Assembly: GCA_964632995.1 (NCBI GenBank)
Contig: CAZWDL010000008.1
Span: 1-64,000 of the forward strand
DNA length: 64,000 nt
Reading direction: 5' to 3'
From: CAZWDL01 sp964632995
GTDB taxonomy: Bacteria > Bacteroidota > Bacteroidia > Chitinophagales > Saprospiraceae
The notes under the pieces are model-generated. The model had not been told where the DNA came from. It searched no databases and saw only the letters and a list, made by a program, of their open reading frames with translations. Positions within the stretch are counted from its first letter, which is position 1, and every line of letters starts with the position of its first letter. Below, piece after piece: positions 14,857 through 21,822 of this stretch. A program made the translations under genes and the position numbers.

Positions 14857-14894
14857 TTTTGTGGGTAACGGAGGGTTAATTTTCAAACAAAATC

Positions 14895-15386
14895 CTAGAT
14901 ATCTTTTGGCAAGGAATTGATGATTTCTACCTTTAGCTGGTTCTTTGCTCTGGCCACAGTCGAAAGATTGATTGGGTTACCTATAATAAACTCTTTCAAA
15001 GGAGGATCAACATTTTTCCCTTGCATCCAAGGTTGATTCAAATTACAGAATATTTTAAATCCAGGTACCCAAGTCTTATTATGCTCTTCCTCATAATTCC
15101 CTCCGTGGTGTTTAATACAGTTCCCAATTAGTTGAATAGCAGATGTAGCTGGGAAAGATTTTATTGGTCTCTTTTGACTTGCTACAAAATGCTTCCAACC
15201 ATATCTCTCAGTGAGTACATACAACCATTGGAAAGCAGTCTGATTCAAAAGGTGACCAACATTGGTTCCATCGAAAACTTTCTCGTATTTATCACAAGAT
15301 TCTTTCCAAGGCTTATACCTTTTCCAAAATCCATCAACTGATTCCAATAGGATTCTTCCATTACCCTTATCAAAGGGTTTTTCCAC
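14895..15386 (-). CDS. Hypothetical protein
   Basis: This 163-residue protein is rich in aromatic residues (WKRYKPWKE, QTAFQWLYVLTERYGWKHF) and has one Cys-His pair in GNCIKHHGG. It has no signal peptide and no motif I recognise. Local composition is lower in GC than the flanking genes, as is that of the exonuclease gene upstream on the same strand (start 16380), which suggests acquired DNA. The two genes are 73 bp apart and may share a transcript. Confidence 0.55.
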   Translation of the reverse strand: MEKPFDKGNGRILLESVDGFWKRYKPWKESCDKYEKVFDGTNVGHLLNQTAFQWLYVLTERYGWKHFVASQKRPIKSFPATSAIQLIGNCIKHHGGNYEEEHNKTWVPGFKIFCNLNQPWMQGKNVDPPLKEFIIGNPINLSTVARAKNQLKVEIINSLPKDI

Positions 15387-15459
15387 TTTTTCTGATTATT
15401 ATATCAGATAATTGCTAGTAATCAACAGAACTTCATCTAACCCTATTTTGACTTTCAGG

Positions 15460-16380
15460 TTATTCGTTATTTATCATCTCTAAAAACTGACTTTCAGTAA
15501 GCAATTCAATTCGTTTACCTTGAGATAAGTACTTTTCAGACTTTTTCATTTTCGAGCTTTTAAAACCTTCTCCATAGCGTTGGTAGTCTTGTTCTCCTAT
15601 TATCAAATAGTCTGTTTCCATCGTGACTCCGCTACCACATTCGCCTCCTATTTCTAATACGGTTACCTGGGCCTCTTTTCTAACCATTGATTGCAGAGTC
15701 CCTGTGAAAACTACTGTTTTACCGTAGAAAGGATTGTCGAGTTGAAAATTAGAATCATCATACTCCAAATCTGAAATCTTGTATCCCGTGCCTGAATACT
15801 TTACTGCGGAAGGGTTGTACCCACCAGGGAATAATTGCCCGATCCGCAAATTAAAATGCTCACTTATCTGACTGAATTCGGTAATCCCTTCTTCTTGGAA
15901 TATCCTTGTGGCGATTTTGGCACATGCAATTGCATCTGGAAGTGCTCGGTGGTGTTCTAACTCTATTCCATAATGATTGCAAACCGAGTCTAGTCTGTAG
16001 GAAAGCAAGCTATTTGATCCTTCTCGGACCATTTGGTAAGTACATGAATATTGAGTTTCTGAATAGTCTATTCCATACAAATCCAAAGTATGTCTCAAAA
16101 CACTCATGTCGAAAGAGGCATTGTGAGCAATAATTGGATAGCTTTCAAAGTCTGACTTGATTTTCTCATAAACTTCATCAAACTCAGCCTCATTTTCTAC
16201 CATCACCTCATCAATTCCGTGCAAGTAGGTATTGTAAAAATCAAAGTAGTTGTCCTTGGATCTAATTAAGAATGACTTTTCTTCAATTATCTGAAAGTCC
16301 TCTACTTTGACTAATACGATCTCACATGGACTATTTCTACTTGAATTTGCTGTCTCAAAGTCAATTGCTATAAACCTCAT
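15460..16380 (-). CDS. DEDDh exonuclease with C-terminal BRCT domain
   Basis: This 306-residue cytoplasmic protein pairs a DnaQ-like 3'-5' exonuclease with a BRCT domain. Exo I is IAIDFETA (Asp7, Glu9), Exo II is HNASFDMSVL, and Exo III is HHRALPDA with the His-x4-Asp spacing. The BRCT domain (about 217-304) starts at GKTVVFTGTL. This exonuclease-BRCT layout, related to the epsilon subunit, is known from many bacteria and is taken to act in DNA repair or phage defence rather than replication proofreading. The upstream frameshifted TPR gene ends 1 nt before this start, so the two formed an operon. Confidence 0.9.
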   Translation of the reverse strand: MRFIAIDFETANSSRNSPCEIVLVKVEDFQIIEEKSFLIRSKDNYFDFYNTYLHGIDEVMVENEAEFDEVYEKIKSDFESYPIIAHNASFDMSVLRHTLDLYGIDYSETQYSCTYQMVREGSNSLLSYRLDSVCNHYGIELEHHRALPDAIACAKIATRIFQEEGITEFSQISEHFNLRIGQLFPGGYNPSAVKYSGTGYKISDLEYDDSNFQLDNPFYGKTVVFTGTLQSMVRKEAQVTVLEIGGECGSGVTMETDYLIIGEQDYQRYGEGFKSSKMKKSEKYLSQGKRIELLTESQFLEMINNE

Positions 16381-16381
16381 A

Positions 16382-16767
16382 TTAGTAATTTTTCAATTCA
16401 TATAATTTCTTTTTCACTCCAATACTCGGATTGTTTTTAATTGCATTTTCAAAACTGGTAATAGCTTTCTCAGTAAAATTGATTGACAAATACTTTTCAC
16501 CAAGCTCTTTGTATACTTCGGCGGCTCTTGGAGGCGAACATCCTTTTGCAAATTCTTCAAGGTGGAATAAGGATTTTCCAGCTCACCTAATTTTTCATAG
16601 AACTCGAAGATCCACTGGTGAGGAATATGTTTGTCACTTTCTTCCAAATGGGTTGAGTAAATTTTATAGGCTTCAATTGCATCCAGAAAGTTTCCTTCAT
16701 CTTCGTGCTTCTTGCCTAAGAAGTAGAATTGTTGACGTTTTTGGATTTGACTTGGGCTTGTATTCAT
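16382..16767 (-). pseudogene. Frameshifted TPR-repeat protein
   Basis: ATG 16767 opens MNTSPSQIQKRQQFYFLGKK and a TPR-like helix pair (GNFLDAIEAYKIY). After KLGELENP the natural continuation is in the next frame: LFHLEEFAKG, then AEVYKELGEKYLSINF and FTEKAITSFENAIKNNP, a textbook TPR, stopping at 16382. One base is missing near 16566-16572 (inserting a T would restore the frame). The unshifted frame instead ends at 16414 with a non-TPR tail. The restored product would have about 128 residues and stops 1 nt before the exonuclease-BRCT start. It could be a sequencing error. Confidence 0.8.
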
Positions 16768-16827
16768 TTTTTCAGAATTAGTATTGTCTATTATTAATAT
16801 GGATTTTTTACAACAAAAAAACCGCAA

Positions 16828-17300
16828 CCATCCTTACGCGGACAGCTGCGGCCTCTCTGTGTAAATGTATTACTTTTTTCTTTTATGTCAAGAGTTTCTC
16901 TCTTCGAGAGATCAGAAAATTCAGGGGATCGCTTTAAGGCGGCCCCTGAATAGACCAGCTTAAAATCCTTAACCTGACGACATTCAGATCTGGTTGCCTT
17001 ACTCGACTATGAAACGTATGAAGAAAAAGAATGGTTAATAGAGGAAAAGTACTGACCACCCTGCTCCCCCGGCCCAAAAAATGTGAAACAGCCCCCGGAG
17101 CGGTATCACCCGGTTGAGGGGTTGGTTCGTGAGCTGTCGGGTTGTAGGATCGTACCATTCAGGATCAATGTCGATCCAGGTGGCTTCACTAGAAGCGCCG
17201 CGTGGCTGGCCCCCGCCTTTTGCTGAACTTCCCGTCTAATTATCCGGTCGAACTTTTCAGAAATTCACTAAAATAGTTGTATCTTTTAAAAAAAGAATTG
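16828..17300. other. Intergenic region with transglutaminase remnant
   Basis: No intact gene is visible. The middle holds a decayed piece of a transglutaminase-like gene (17061-17190). The right end holds the box TATCTTTT (17280-17287), matching the TATCTTTA box before the paralogous gene at 11923. Confidence 0.5.
17061..17190 (-). pseudogene. Fragment of transglutaminase-like gene
   Basis: Read on the minus strand this gives EATWIDIDPEWYDPTTRQLT and continues to about RVIPLRGLFHIFWA. It is closely related to the C-terminal part of the intact gene at 20689-21315 (EAAWIDIDPEWYDPQTRRLT). Upstream and downstream parts of the gene are missing. Identity at DNA level is clearly incomplete, so it is an old paralogue remnant. 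Confidence 0.85.
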
Positions 17301-17549
17301 ATGGTATACCACTTCGTCTTTGATGAACTAGCTGACTTGCTGGCCAGCATGGATCCAGACAAGGTGTTAGCTTTTAAAGTCTCCGAAAAGGCGCAAGCTC
17401 GTCTGGAAGAACTGCTTGAAAAAAACAAGGAGGAGGAAGGACTGTCTGAATCCGAGCAATCAGAGATGGAGCAGTTCATGCTTTTGGAACACATTGTCAG
17501 TCTGGCAAAGGCTCGTGCGTTGAAGCGACTAGCGCAAAAAGAGAATTGA
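17301..17549 (+). CDS. Small helical hypothetical protein, paralogue of 11923 gene
   Basis: This 82-residue acidic helical protein has a Glu-rich coiled-coil stretch (ARLEELLEKNKEEEG) like that of the protein at 11923-12333, and a similar promoter-proximal box. ATG 17301 is preferred over the TTG 8 codons earlier. Its stop overlaps the ATG of a truncated HNH nuclease remnant (TGATG at 17547-17551), reproducing the two-gene module at 11923-12751. No enzymatic motif is visible. A role as partner or regulator of the nuclease is inferred only from this repeated pairing. Confidence 0.6.
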   Translation: MVYHFVFDELADLLASMDPDKVLAFKVSEKAQARLEELLEKNKEEEGLSESEQSEMEQFMLLEHIVSLAKARALKRLAQKEN

Positions 17550-17593
17550 TGGGCAGTCGATTTTCTCCAGCCATTCGAAAGTTTGTTGCTTAA
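17549..17593 (+). pseudogene. Truncated HNH endonuclease start
   Basis: ATG 17549 opens MGSRFSPAIRKFVA and then TAA at 17591. This matches the N-terminal helix of HNH nucleases of the kind at 12323, just before the expected CEYC motif. The remainder of the gene is absent; what follows is AT-rich non-coding DNA. Because it overlaps the stop of the small helical gene by one base, it marks a second decayed copy of the same module. Confidence 0.65.
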
Positions 17594-17701
17594 CTACTAG
17601 CAGAAAGGAAAATCGGAAAAAACTGGGATAGTCAAAAAAATAATGCACAGAGTGAAAAACAACAAATTGTTGAAGTTATTAACACTCTGTTAGTTATTTC
17701 G

Positions 17702-17733
17702 TTGGGAAAAAAGGTATATAAAATTTAACTTTG
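17702..17733 (+). promoter_or_regulatory. Bacteroidota-type promoter
   Basis: TTG at 17702 and TAACTTTG at 17726 match the TTG / TAnnTTTG consensus with 21-nt spacing. Downstream lie a hairpin with T-run (17749-17777) and the small ORF at 17949. Confidence 0.55.
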
Positions 17734-17748
17734 GTGTGATAATAAGAA

Positions 17749-17777
17749 AAGCCCTGTGTTGCAGCACAGAGCTTTTT
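17749..17777 (+). terminator. Hairpin with T-run, possible attenuator or terminator
   Basis: AAGCCCTGTG pairs with CACAGAGCTT (one C-A mismatch) around TTGCAG and is followed by five T. It lies only about 16 nt after the -7 box of the promoter at 17702. Confidence 0.6.
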
Positions 17778-17948
17778 CTTGATGTTATTTAATCTGGCTC
17801 GGAAAATGTCACCAGAAGTAAACCTTAAAGGTTGATACAAATTTAGACAAAATCAACCAAAAAGTCTAAAAAGACTAAAAACTTTATTCATAGAAATGAA
17901 TAAAAATTTGCTACTGGCAGGTTTCTTGAGCCGTAAAACCATTGTATT

Positions 17949-18083
17949 ATGGCACTTTCACTTCAAGAACCACCTAGAAAAAAAGGTGGTAGTTTGCTGG
18001 AGAACCTTGCAAATGCCGCAAAGTTGACTTACTATCTATTCCAGATAGTTCTTGATTATTTGCTTCGCATTGACAGGCTGTAG
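17949..18083 (+). CDS. 44-residue small protein with its own terminator
   Basis: ATG 17949 opens MALSLQEPPRKKGG and then an amphipathic helix ending DYLLRIDRL, with stop at 18081. It has a basic N-terminal third followed by a Leu/Tyr-rich helical part. A clear Rho-independent terminator follows 16 nt after the stop, so the ORF fills an isolated transcription unit. The unit is AT-rich relative to its neighbours. I do not recognise the family. The KKGG motif resembles a double-glycine leader site, but no peptidase-transporter gene is nearby. A membrane-active or regulatory peptide is possible. Confidence 0.45.
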   Translation: MALSLQEPPRKKGGSLLENLANAAKLTYYLFQIVLDYLLRIDRL

Positions 18084-18099
18084 CAAATTGAACAGTGAA

Positions 18100-18137
18100 A
18101 ACCTCTCTACTGCTATTCGTGGTAGGGAGGTTTTTTT
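18100..18137 (+). terminator. Rho-independent terminator
   Basis: AACCTCTCTAC (18100-18110) pairs with GTAGGGAGGTT (18122-18132), allowing one G-T pair, and is followed by a run of T to 18137. It ends the unit of the small ORF at 17949. Confidence 0.85.
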
Positions 18138-18356
18138 GTTGCAAAAACATGGTTCATAAGATATGTGGTTTGTCCACTCCCTGCGTCCCCGCCAGCAGGG
18201 GATACTGCTCTGACATGCTGCTCCGACAGGAACCCAATATCCTTTCTTCTTTGCACCATCTTTACGGTGTCAGATAAATACCTGAAAACCTCCCCAAATC
18301 CAAGGACCAGAAGATTGGGAAAAAACTGTTATATTCACTTTTCCCAAACACAACCT

Positions 18357-19956
18357 ATGGATATTATTTTTCTCGCCTACGCGAACTCCTCCACCAGTCC
18401 GCTGCCGACTTTGAGCCGCGAGGATGACGGGGTGTTCAGCGTGCTGGTCAACCGGCAGCTGAAGGGGCACTTCTTACTCCATCGCGATTCCTTTACCACG
18501 CTGGAAAAGATCAACGAATATCTCGGGAAATACGGGGAGCGGCTGGCGCTGTTCTCCTTTAGCGGGCATGCGGACGGGGCGACGCTCCATCTCGGCGACG
18601 GCAGCGCGAATGCCCGCGGCATTGCCCACCAGCTGGGAGCCAGCGCCCGGGCGGGCAAGCTGAAGCTGGTGATCCTGAACGGCTGCTCGACGGCGGGAAA
18701 GGTGAAAGCCCTGCTGGAAGCAGGCTACGCTCACTGCAGAACAAAATTTACAGCGGGCGGTCGAAAATGAAGAGGAGGCGAACAGACTGGCCCAGGTTGC
18801 TGAAGATTCTGCCCAGGCAGCCCGGCGGGAGAGGGCACAGGTAGTATTGGAAAAATTGAGGTCGGATTCACTGGCAGAAGAAACCCAACTCGCCTTGGCC
18901 AGCTTCCAAACGGCCACCGCCCGCATCGTCTTGGATGTACTGGCGGATGCCGAAACCGATATCTATCATCTGCGGTACCGGCAGGCCCTAAGTAAATACG
19001 AGAATGCCCGAGAGACGGGACTCAACGCCGAAGCCCGACCCATTTGGATTAAGGGGATGATGGACCGGGCCTACTTCTACAACGAGATTGGCCGGGAGGA
19101 TCCGCTGCGACGAGATACGGCGTTCACCATTACACGGCAACTGGCAAGGGAAGCCAGTGTCAGAAGCCCGGCAAAAAATGAGTATGGGAATATCGAAGCG
19201 GTGCTGAAGGAGATCGATCCGGCTTGGTATGATTCCCTGAGGCGTCGCTACTATCCGGTGATGCTGGATGTAGCCGGAGGGATCGCCTCCGGAGAAAACT
19301 TTGCGGGAGATACGATCGAGCCCTTTCAGCTGGCGCAGACCGAAACGACGATGTGGCAGTATAGTCTGTATTGCGAGAGCACTGAGGAAGATAGTATGAA
19401 GAGAATAAGGCCCTAGGTCGGGTGGGGACTGGATGGGGACAATCCGGTCGTATTCGTCAACTGGTACGATGCGGCGCGTTACGCCAATTGGTTGAGTAAT
19501 CGCCGGGAGCTGGATACGGTGTATCAATTTGTTAGGCAGATCGATGAGAGTAATTGGGAAATTGAGATCCGTGAAGAGGCGGACGGTTATCGCTTGCCGA
19601 AGGAATCGGAATGGGAATATGCGGCCCGGGGCGGGCCGAATCAACAAGACTTTAGGTATAGTGGTAGTGATGAACTGAAGGAGGTAGGATGGTATTACGG
19701 GAATAGCGGCAATCGTACGCACCCGGTGGGACAACTAGCGCCGACGCGCCGGGAACAGCTGGAGCTTTACGACATGAGCGGTAATGTGTGGGAGTGGTGT
19801 GAAGATTGGGATACTGAGCGCCGGATCCGTGTTCGTCGCGGCGGCTCTTGGCGCAGCGACGCGGTCTTCGCGCACGTTTCCTACCGGTACCGCGTCATCC
19901 CGGTTTTCCGCTTCGGCGTCTACGGCTTCCGTCTTTCCAGGAGCGGGCGGCAATAA
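18357..19956 (+). pseudogene. Decayed CHAT / formylglycine-enzyme-fold protein (DGR target-like)
   Basis: From ATG 18357 the frame encodes a caspase-like CHAT N-domain: MDIIFLAYANSS, then the catalytic His in FSGHADG and Cys in LNGCSTAG. After LLEAGYAHCR it derails and stops at 18770. Another frame picks up a coiled coil (EEEANRLAQVAEDSAQAARR), then an FGE-sulfatase (C-type-lectin-like) domain: PVMLDVAGG, TETTMWQY, an in-frame TAG at 19414, then NPVVFVNWYDAARYANWL, YRLPKESEWEYAARGG, DMSGNVWEW and RRGGSW...GFRLS. Intact relatives in Saprospiraceae are >1000 residues, with an NTPase-like middle that is deleted here. The C-terminus is the variable-repeat-like segment at 19840. Confidence 0.85.
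19840..19938 (+). repeat. DGR variable-repeat-like segment
   Basis: Frame: GGSW, then RSD, A, VF, AH, V, S, Y, R, YRVI, P, VF, R, FGV, Y, GFRLS. This is the scaffold GGSWxxxAxx..VxxRxxxxPxxRxxxxGFRLS of DGR target proteins, in which x positions are Asn (AAC) in the template. Of the 26 codons from 19852, 20 end in C, and those at expected variable sites are CGC AGC GAC, GTC TTC, TAC, TAC CGC GTC ATC, TTC and TTC GGC GTC TAC. These are what adenine-directed mutation of AAC codons would give. General C-third-base preference of this genome weakens the codon argument; the residue pattern is stronger. No template repeat is seen in the window. Confidence 0.65.
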
Positions 19957-20127
19957 AATTACCTTTTGATTTTTTACTTTTTTACCTTTTGCGATATTCA
20001 AGTCTGGGTGGAGCAAGGGAAAGGCATCCGGTTCCGAAGGCCTGCGTAGCAAAGGCCCGGAAGCGGATGTCTGCGGGAGGCCCGCGCGGGGCGGTTTACT
20101 GTTAGGGGGTAAAAATTTTATTTTCAA

Positions 20128-20480
20128 ATGCCTTATCAGTTTCTTGTTTTACCTTTTTCGGAGGAAAAAGAAGCCTTCGAAGATCAGGCCCTCCGCGAGC
20201 TGAAGAAAAAGAGCGGGATCAGGAATTGCCAGGCCACTTTTTTCCAAAGCAAAAGGGGAAAAGCGTACTGGGCGGTATTTGTGGCATATGATGTGGGGCG
20301 AAGATATGAGGATGAAAACCGGCAAAGCTAACAGATGCCCAAAAGATCATTTACGAAGCGCTCCGGGAATGGCGCAACAAAAAGGCCGAGGAGGACGGGG
20401 TGCCCCTTATCTTCTTGCTACGAATCGGCAGTTGGAGGAATGCGCTTTAATTGATTCAGCTACGTTAAAGCGCAGTCTCC
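20128..20480 (+). pseudogene. Frameshifted HRDC-domain protein (DGR accessory-like)
   Basis: ATG 20128 opens MPYQFLVLPFSEEKEAFEDQ and reads to a stop at 20329. In another frame from about 20325 it continues KLTDAQKIIYEALREWRNKK, AEEDGVPLIFL, and in a third frame from about 20410 ATNRQLEECALIDSATLKRS. Together these make an HRDC nucleic-acid-binding domain (IYEALREWRNKKAEEDGVP...TNRQLEE). HRDC proteins are known as accessory genes of some diversity-generating retroelements, and this one follows a DGR-target-like gene by 171 bp. Two frameshifts and a degenerate 3' end make it non-functional. The boundary at 20480 is approximate. Confidence 0.7.
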
Positions 20481-20688
20481 GACGGCTGAAAGAAAACTTG
20501 TCCGTCAATGCTCCGGACCGGCCCGAACCGGTGTGTTCAAGGATACACCGGCAGTGCCCTGTGTTGTTGTCCGGACTGTATTCCGGCACGGCTGCGGCCG
20601 TCAAATATTCCCTTCCCGGGCAAGGTTAGTAGATCGAAATTTTAATTGGTCGAAGGCCTTGTTCGGAACAATAGTAGAAAAAGGTGAA

Positions 20689-21315
20689 TTACCAGCTGTC
20701 CTTTTCCCCCTCCCGATAATACACATGCGCATTCACCACCCCGCTGCCCCAGCCGGAAAAAATACGGAACAGTCCCCGGAGCGGTGTCACCCGGGTGAGC
20801 GGCTGGGTGGTGAGCCGGCGGGTTTGAGGATCGTACCACTCGGGATCGATGTCGATCCAGGCGGCTTCGCCGGATGAGCCGGGTTCTTGTTCTTCGTAAT
20901 ATACCTGCACCCAGGCGTGGCCGGAGATTCGGCCTTCCGGGAACCGGTTCCGGATGGCGTGTACTACCCTTGCCTGAAAACCGAGCCGCTGCAAAATATT
21001 ACACAGCGCAAAGGCGCGCTGCTGGCAGAAGCCCATGCCGCGGGAGAAGGCCGTTTGGTAGTGCTCCCAGTTATTGCGCCGCCCGTAGCGCATGCGCCGG
21101 CCGACTAGTGCGCGGGCCGCTTCTATGAGCACCCAGCCGGTTTTGTCGGATGCCCGGAGCCTGGCCACCGCCTCGTCAATGGTCATTGGAACCAGTCCGG
21201 CGCGCGGGCCGGAGGGAAGGCTGAGCACGGCCGGCAAGGCGTACAAAGTGGCCAGCACCAGAATGACGAGGGGGAGGAGCAGTAGTAGGAGGATAATTTT
21301 CTTCATTTTAAACAA
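20689..21315 (-). CDS. Transglutaminase-like membrane-anchored protein
   Basis: This 208-residue protein has one N-terminal hydrophobic segment (about 5-33), acting as an anchor or signal. A transglutaminase/papain-like domain follows, with the triad Cys97 in GFCQQRAFAL, His133 in SGHAWVQVYY and Asp155 in AAWIDIDPEW. Such domains act as proteases or amidases or on isopeptide bonds in the periplasm; the substrate is not known. ATG 21306 (MKKIILL) is an alternative start. A diverged fragment of a paralogue lies at 17061-17190 in the same orientation. Confidence 0.85.
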   Translation of the reverse strand: MFKMKKIILLLLLLPLVILVLATLYALPAVLSLPSGPRAGLVPMTIDEAVARLRASDKTGWVLIEAARALVGRRMRYGRRNNWEHYQTAFSRGMGFCQQRAFALCNILQRLGFQARVVHAIRNRFPEGRISGHAWVQVYYEEQEPGSSGEAAWIDIDPEWYDPQTRRLTTQPLTRVTPLRGLFRIFSGWGSGVVNAHVYYREGEKDSW

Positions 21316-21822
21316 GCTCTAATACGTCCGTTCATATCATAAATGTCCTCCAAAGCCGGGGGAGTTTCCGAAAACTCTATTTTTTTAGTAATAACCTGTT
21401 CTTTAATATTCGGGCAAGTTGGTAATCGCGACAGGTAGTAGCGGTCAAAGATTTAGCCGCAGCACTATCGGCGGAAATAGGTTAAAAACCACAGAGACAC
21501 GGAGGGCACAGAGAAAGTGCTGGGCCCGGTTGAAACCAGGAGGCTCTGGGAAAGAGCCTCCTTGTGAGGCAGTGCAACACTTAAAAACCACGAATTACTT
21601 TTTCAATCCTAATGGGCGGAAAGGAGTTCGACTAAGGAAATATGCTTCACTTCAGAACATTGGCGACTTCTTCCCCGCCCTCATTCCTCAGGTCGAGTAA
21701 ATGTCAACCTGTTTCTCTGTTCTACGGTTCATTATATATGTAGGATTAGAGGAACCGCAGAACAGAAGAACCGAGGAATAGCCAACCGCAGAGGTGACCA
21801 AAACCGGTAAAGTTGACGATAT
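21316..21822. other. Intergenic repeat-rich region
   Basis: No gene is supported. It contains CACAGAGACACGGAGGGCAC (21490-21509), a motif of common intergenic repeats, and a copy of the 29-nt hairpin repeat at 21536-21564. Confidence 0.5.
21536..21564. repeat. 29-nt hairpin repeat, copy 2 of 3
   Basis: CCAGGAGGCTCT pairs with AGAGCCTCCTTG (one mismatch) around GGGAA. It has the best-paired arms of the three copies (also at 5641 and 23521). Confidence 0.7.

Larger units (their letters stand above)
17594..17948 (+). other. AT-rich leader region with promoter and hairpin
   Basis: A Bacteroidota-type promoter, TTG (17702-17704) and TAACTTTG (17726-17733) with a 21-nt spacer, is followed within 16 nt by a hairpin (17749-17758 with 17765-17774, one mismatch) and a T-run. 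This could make a very short RNA or act as an attenuator before the small ORF at 17949. No protein-coding signal is seen. Confidence 0.45.

Noticed and set aside
17949..18083. Small ORF as a bacteriocin with a double-glycine leader
   Set aside because: KKGG is present, but the leader is too short and basic, and no peptidase-transporter, immunity or modification gene is nearby.
18357..19956. FGE-fold protein as the sulfatase maturation enzyme
   Set aside because: The gene has a frameshift, an in-frame stop and deletions, carries a CHAT domain, and ends in a DGR-like variable segment; it does not look like a maturase.
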